Source: a virus
Strand: one strand, 5' to 3'
IMG/VR virus record: IMGVR_UViG_3300028840_001059
Span: 1 to 25,318 of that record
DNA: 25,318 nucleotides
Positions 24,499-25,318 of the stretch are shown one piece after another (the stretch's first letter is position 1; the number at the start of each line of letters is the position of its first letter). The notes under the pieces are model-generated. The model did no database searches. It was not told the origin of the DNA and worked only from the letters and a program-made list of their open reading frames with translations. The translations under genes and the position numbers were made by a program.

Positions 24499-24754
24499 TT
24501 GGAATTGGAATATCAATTTGGACCCGCTTGTCGGGAAGCATGCGCACCTTGAGACCAAAGATGGAATCAGGCGGGAAGGGCGCATTTCAGCAATCGTCAT
24601 GAAATCATTCAAGTTGGATGGTCAGACGGTTGATGTGCCTGAAGCGTTTGAACTCAATGGTGACCCGGTGGATCTCATCCCAGTTGAGAGGTTGGTGTAT
24701 GTCAATTTCGTGCGGTTGAAAAATGTCCAAACGGATGGCGCACAAACCGATTAG
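24491..24754 (+). CDS. Small beta-rich protein, possibly Sm/SH3-like
   Basis: An 87-residue protein beginning at ATG 24491 after AGGAGA/GGGAG. LVGKHAHLETKDGIRREGRISAI followed by SFKLDG and ERLVYVNF has alternating hydrophobic strands and turns like an Sm/Hfq or SH3-type barrel (strand, turn with Gly, E/R-G-R-I strand). It is the last gene before the intergenic control region. An upstream in-frame ATG (24344) is rejected because it overlaps the zinc-finger gene fully and has no ribosome site. The fold guess is by pattern only. Confidence 0.65.
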   Translation: MSDWNWNINLDPLVGKHAHLETKDGIRREGRISAIVMKSFKLDGQTVDVPEAFELNGDPVDLIPVERLVYVNFVRLKNVQTDGAQTD

Positions 24755-24945
24755 CAAATAAAACAAACACTTCTGCTAAGAAATTCTTTCCTACCAATAC
24801 GAAAAAATTACTCAAGATAACCAATTGAAAATTGGTCAAATTCATTTGGTACGAAAAAAAGTTATGAATTTGTGCAATTTTTTGCATGATTTTGTGTGTG
24901 CAAAAATACATCAAATTTGATCTACTTCTCATATAAAACAGCGCA
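24755..24945. other. AT-rich intergenic control region with dyads
   Basis: No gene is visible here. The stretch contains several symmetric elements: ACCAATT-gaa-AATTGGT (24820-24836), CAAAT-tc-ATTTG (24837-24848), TTTTTGCA and TGCAAAAA flanking a 12-base loop (24879-24906), and the palindrome TCAAATTTGA (24911-24920). TACGAAAAAA occurs twice (24798, 24850). A 17-base block at 24829-24845 matches 93-109 at 16 of 17 positions, and TGATTTTGTGT (24887-24897) matches 1-11. No convincing operon-end terminator was found. Confidence 0.6.
24820..24836. promoter_or_regulatory. Perfect dyad, possible operator
   Basis: ACCAATT and AATTGGT are separated by GAA. It could bind a dimeric repressor or form a small hairpin. 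No T-run follows, so it is not a terminator. It overlaps the start of the 17-base block shared with 93-109. Confidence 0.4.
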
Positions 24946-24993
24946 TTAGAGAATTTGACCAAAAACGGTATGGTTTTCGCATAGAATATAAAC
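24946..24993 (+). promoter_or_regulatory. Putative phage promoter element, copy 2
   Basis: Second copy of the element at 35-83: TTAGAGAATTTG, eight variable bases, CGGTATGGTTTTCGCATAG, then AATATAAAC. The conserved blocks and their spacing are the same. A -35-like TTGACC (24955-24960) and -10-like TAGAAT (24982-24987) again lie 21 bases apart. It is followed within 25 bases by a GGAGGA ribosome site and the last gene, so transcription would start a new unit here. Confidence 0.65.
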
Positions 24994-25015
24994 AACCAAT
25001 TGACGGAGGAAGGCC

Positions 25016-25318
25016 ATGTGTAAAGCAGAAGCTATCAATTCAATCCAAATCGGCACACTCATTCAGACCGGTTGTGACGGACGCTGGAACAGACCTTGCC
25101 CGGTCAGCGATATCAGCGCACGCGGCACAGGCGTATATGGCGCGTATGTGGTTTTGACCATCGCTGATGTTCATAATTTGCGGGATGGGAAGGTTTGGAG
25201 TTGGACAACCCTCAGCATCAACGAGAGGGGATATGGCAAATTTTCCAGAATCGCAACCATCAAGAGCGTCTGTATGCATTGCAAAGCAGTTTTGAAGGAA
25301 GGCGATCCTGAAAGGGTG
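25016..25318 (+). CDS. Hypothetical protein, cut by the right edge
   Basis: An open frame of 101 codons with no stop before the window ends. A strong GGAGGA site lies five bases before the ATG. The visible part starts MCKAEAINSIQIG, has Cys at 2, 20 and 28, and later VCMHCKAV, a CxxC knuckle. Strand-rich segments (GAYVVLTIADV, KVWSWTTLSI) suggest a beta fold. No family is recognised. It is the first gene after promoter copy 2. Confidence 0.75.
   Translation, partial: MCKAEAINSIQIGTLIQTGCDGRWNRPCPVSDISARGTGVYGAYVVLTIADVHNLRDGKVWSWTTLSINERGYGKFSRIATIKSVCMHCKAVLKEGDPERV

Noticed and set aside
24751-24779. TTAGCA/TGCTAA inverted repeat as operon terminator
   Set aside because: Only six A/T-rich pairs with a 17-base loop and no T-run.
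25040-25279. 79-codon minus-strand frame at the right edge
   Set aside because: Opposite to a plus-strand frame with a strong ribosome site and promoter; no supporting start signal.
1-25318. tRNA genes, CRISPR arrays, insertion sequences, attachment sites
   Set aside because: No cloverleaf, regular spaced repeats, transposase or integrase was recognised by reading both strands.

Overview
This window looks like part of the early/replication region of a large double-stranded DNA tailed bacteriophage, or a prophage or metagenomic phage contig. The evidence is a dense set of same-strand genes with Shine-Dalgarno sites and 1-29 base overlaps, a full phage-style replication, recombination and nucleotide-metabolism kit, and many small unrecognised genes. 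No virion structural, lysis, tRNA, rRNA, CRISPR or insertion-sequence features were seen. The host cannot be named; bacterial-type RecA, DnaE and a sigma-70-like protein point to a bacterium. All convincing genes are on the + strand, and long minus-strand frames are shadows.

Layout. Positions 1-134 hold a promoter-like element (35-83) and a short leader. Positions 135-4528 carry a CobT-type VWA/metallopeptidase protein with a very acidic middle, one or two tiny overlapping genes, a divergent sigma-70-like factor and a zinc-ribbon protein. A strong intrinsic terminator (4548-4590) follows. Positions 4597-10457 form a nucleotide/base-metabolism block: FAD oxidoreductase, MazG-HAD fusion, methyltransferase-like protein, divergent ThyX, an ExoX-C-like protein, a class III PLP aminotransferase and a thymidylate-kinase-like P-loop kinase. 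Positions 10454-20511 are the replication/recombination core: DNA polymerase III alpha with a PHP domain, a UvsY-like candidate mediator, a gp32-like SSB, RecA, a small unknown, and SbcD/gp47 and SbcC/gp46 homologues. Positions 20508-24754 hold small Cys-rich and membrane proteins, a RuvC-like resolvase, a 5'-3' exonuclease, a family 4 uracil-DNA glycosylase, an unknown basic protein, dCMP deaminase, a zinc-finger protein and a small beta-rich protein. A 261-base AT-rich intergenic region (24755-25015) carries a second copy of the promoter-like element, followed by a gene running off the right edge.

How it may work together (inference). The genes between the two promoter-like elements behave as one about 24.6 kb transcription unit divided by one internal terminator. 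Eleven gene junctions are 4-base NTGA overlaps, so translation is probably coupled. The replication set resembles T4-style recombination-dependent replication (SSB, candidate UvsY, gp46/47) but with bacterial-type RecA and a DnaE-type polymerase. dCMP deaminase, ThyX, kinase, MazG-HAD and uracil glycosylase would control dUMP/dTTP and uracil in DNA.

The least explained parts are the duplicated promoter element next to a phage-encoded sigma-like factor, and the enzyme block joining an unusual ThyX to an FAD oxidoreductase, a PLP aminotransferase, a kinase and a methyltransferase-like protein. The latter could be a pathway to a modified pyrimidine, but that is a hypothesis.
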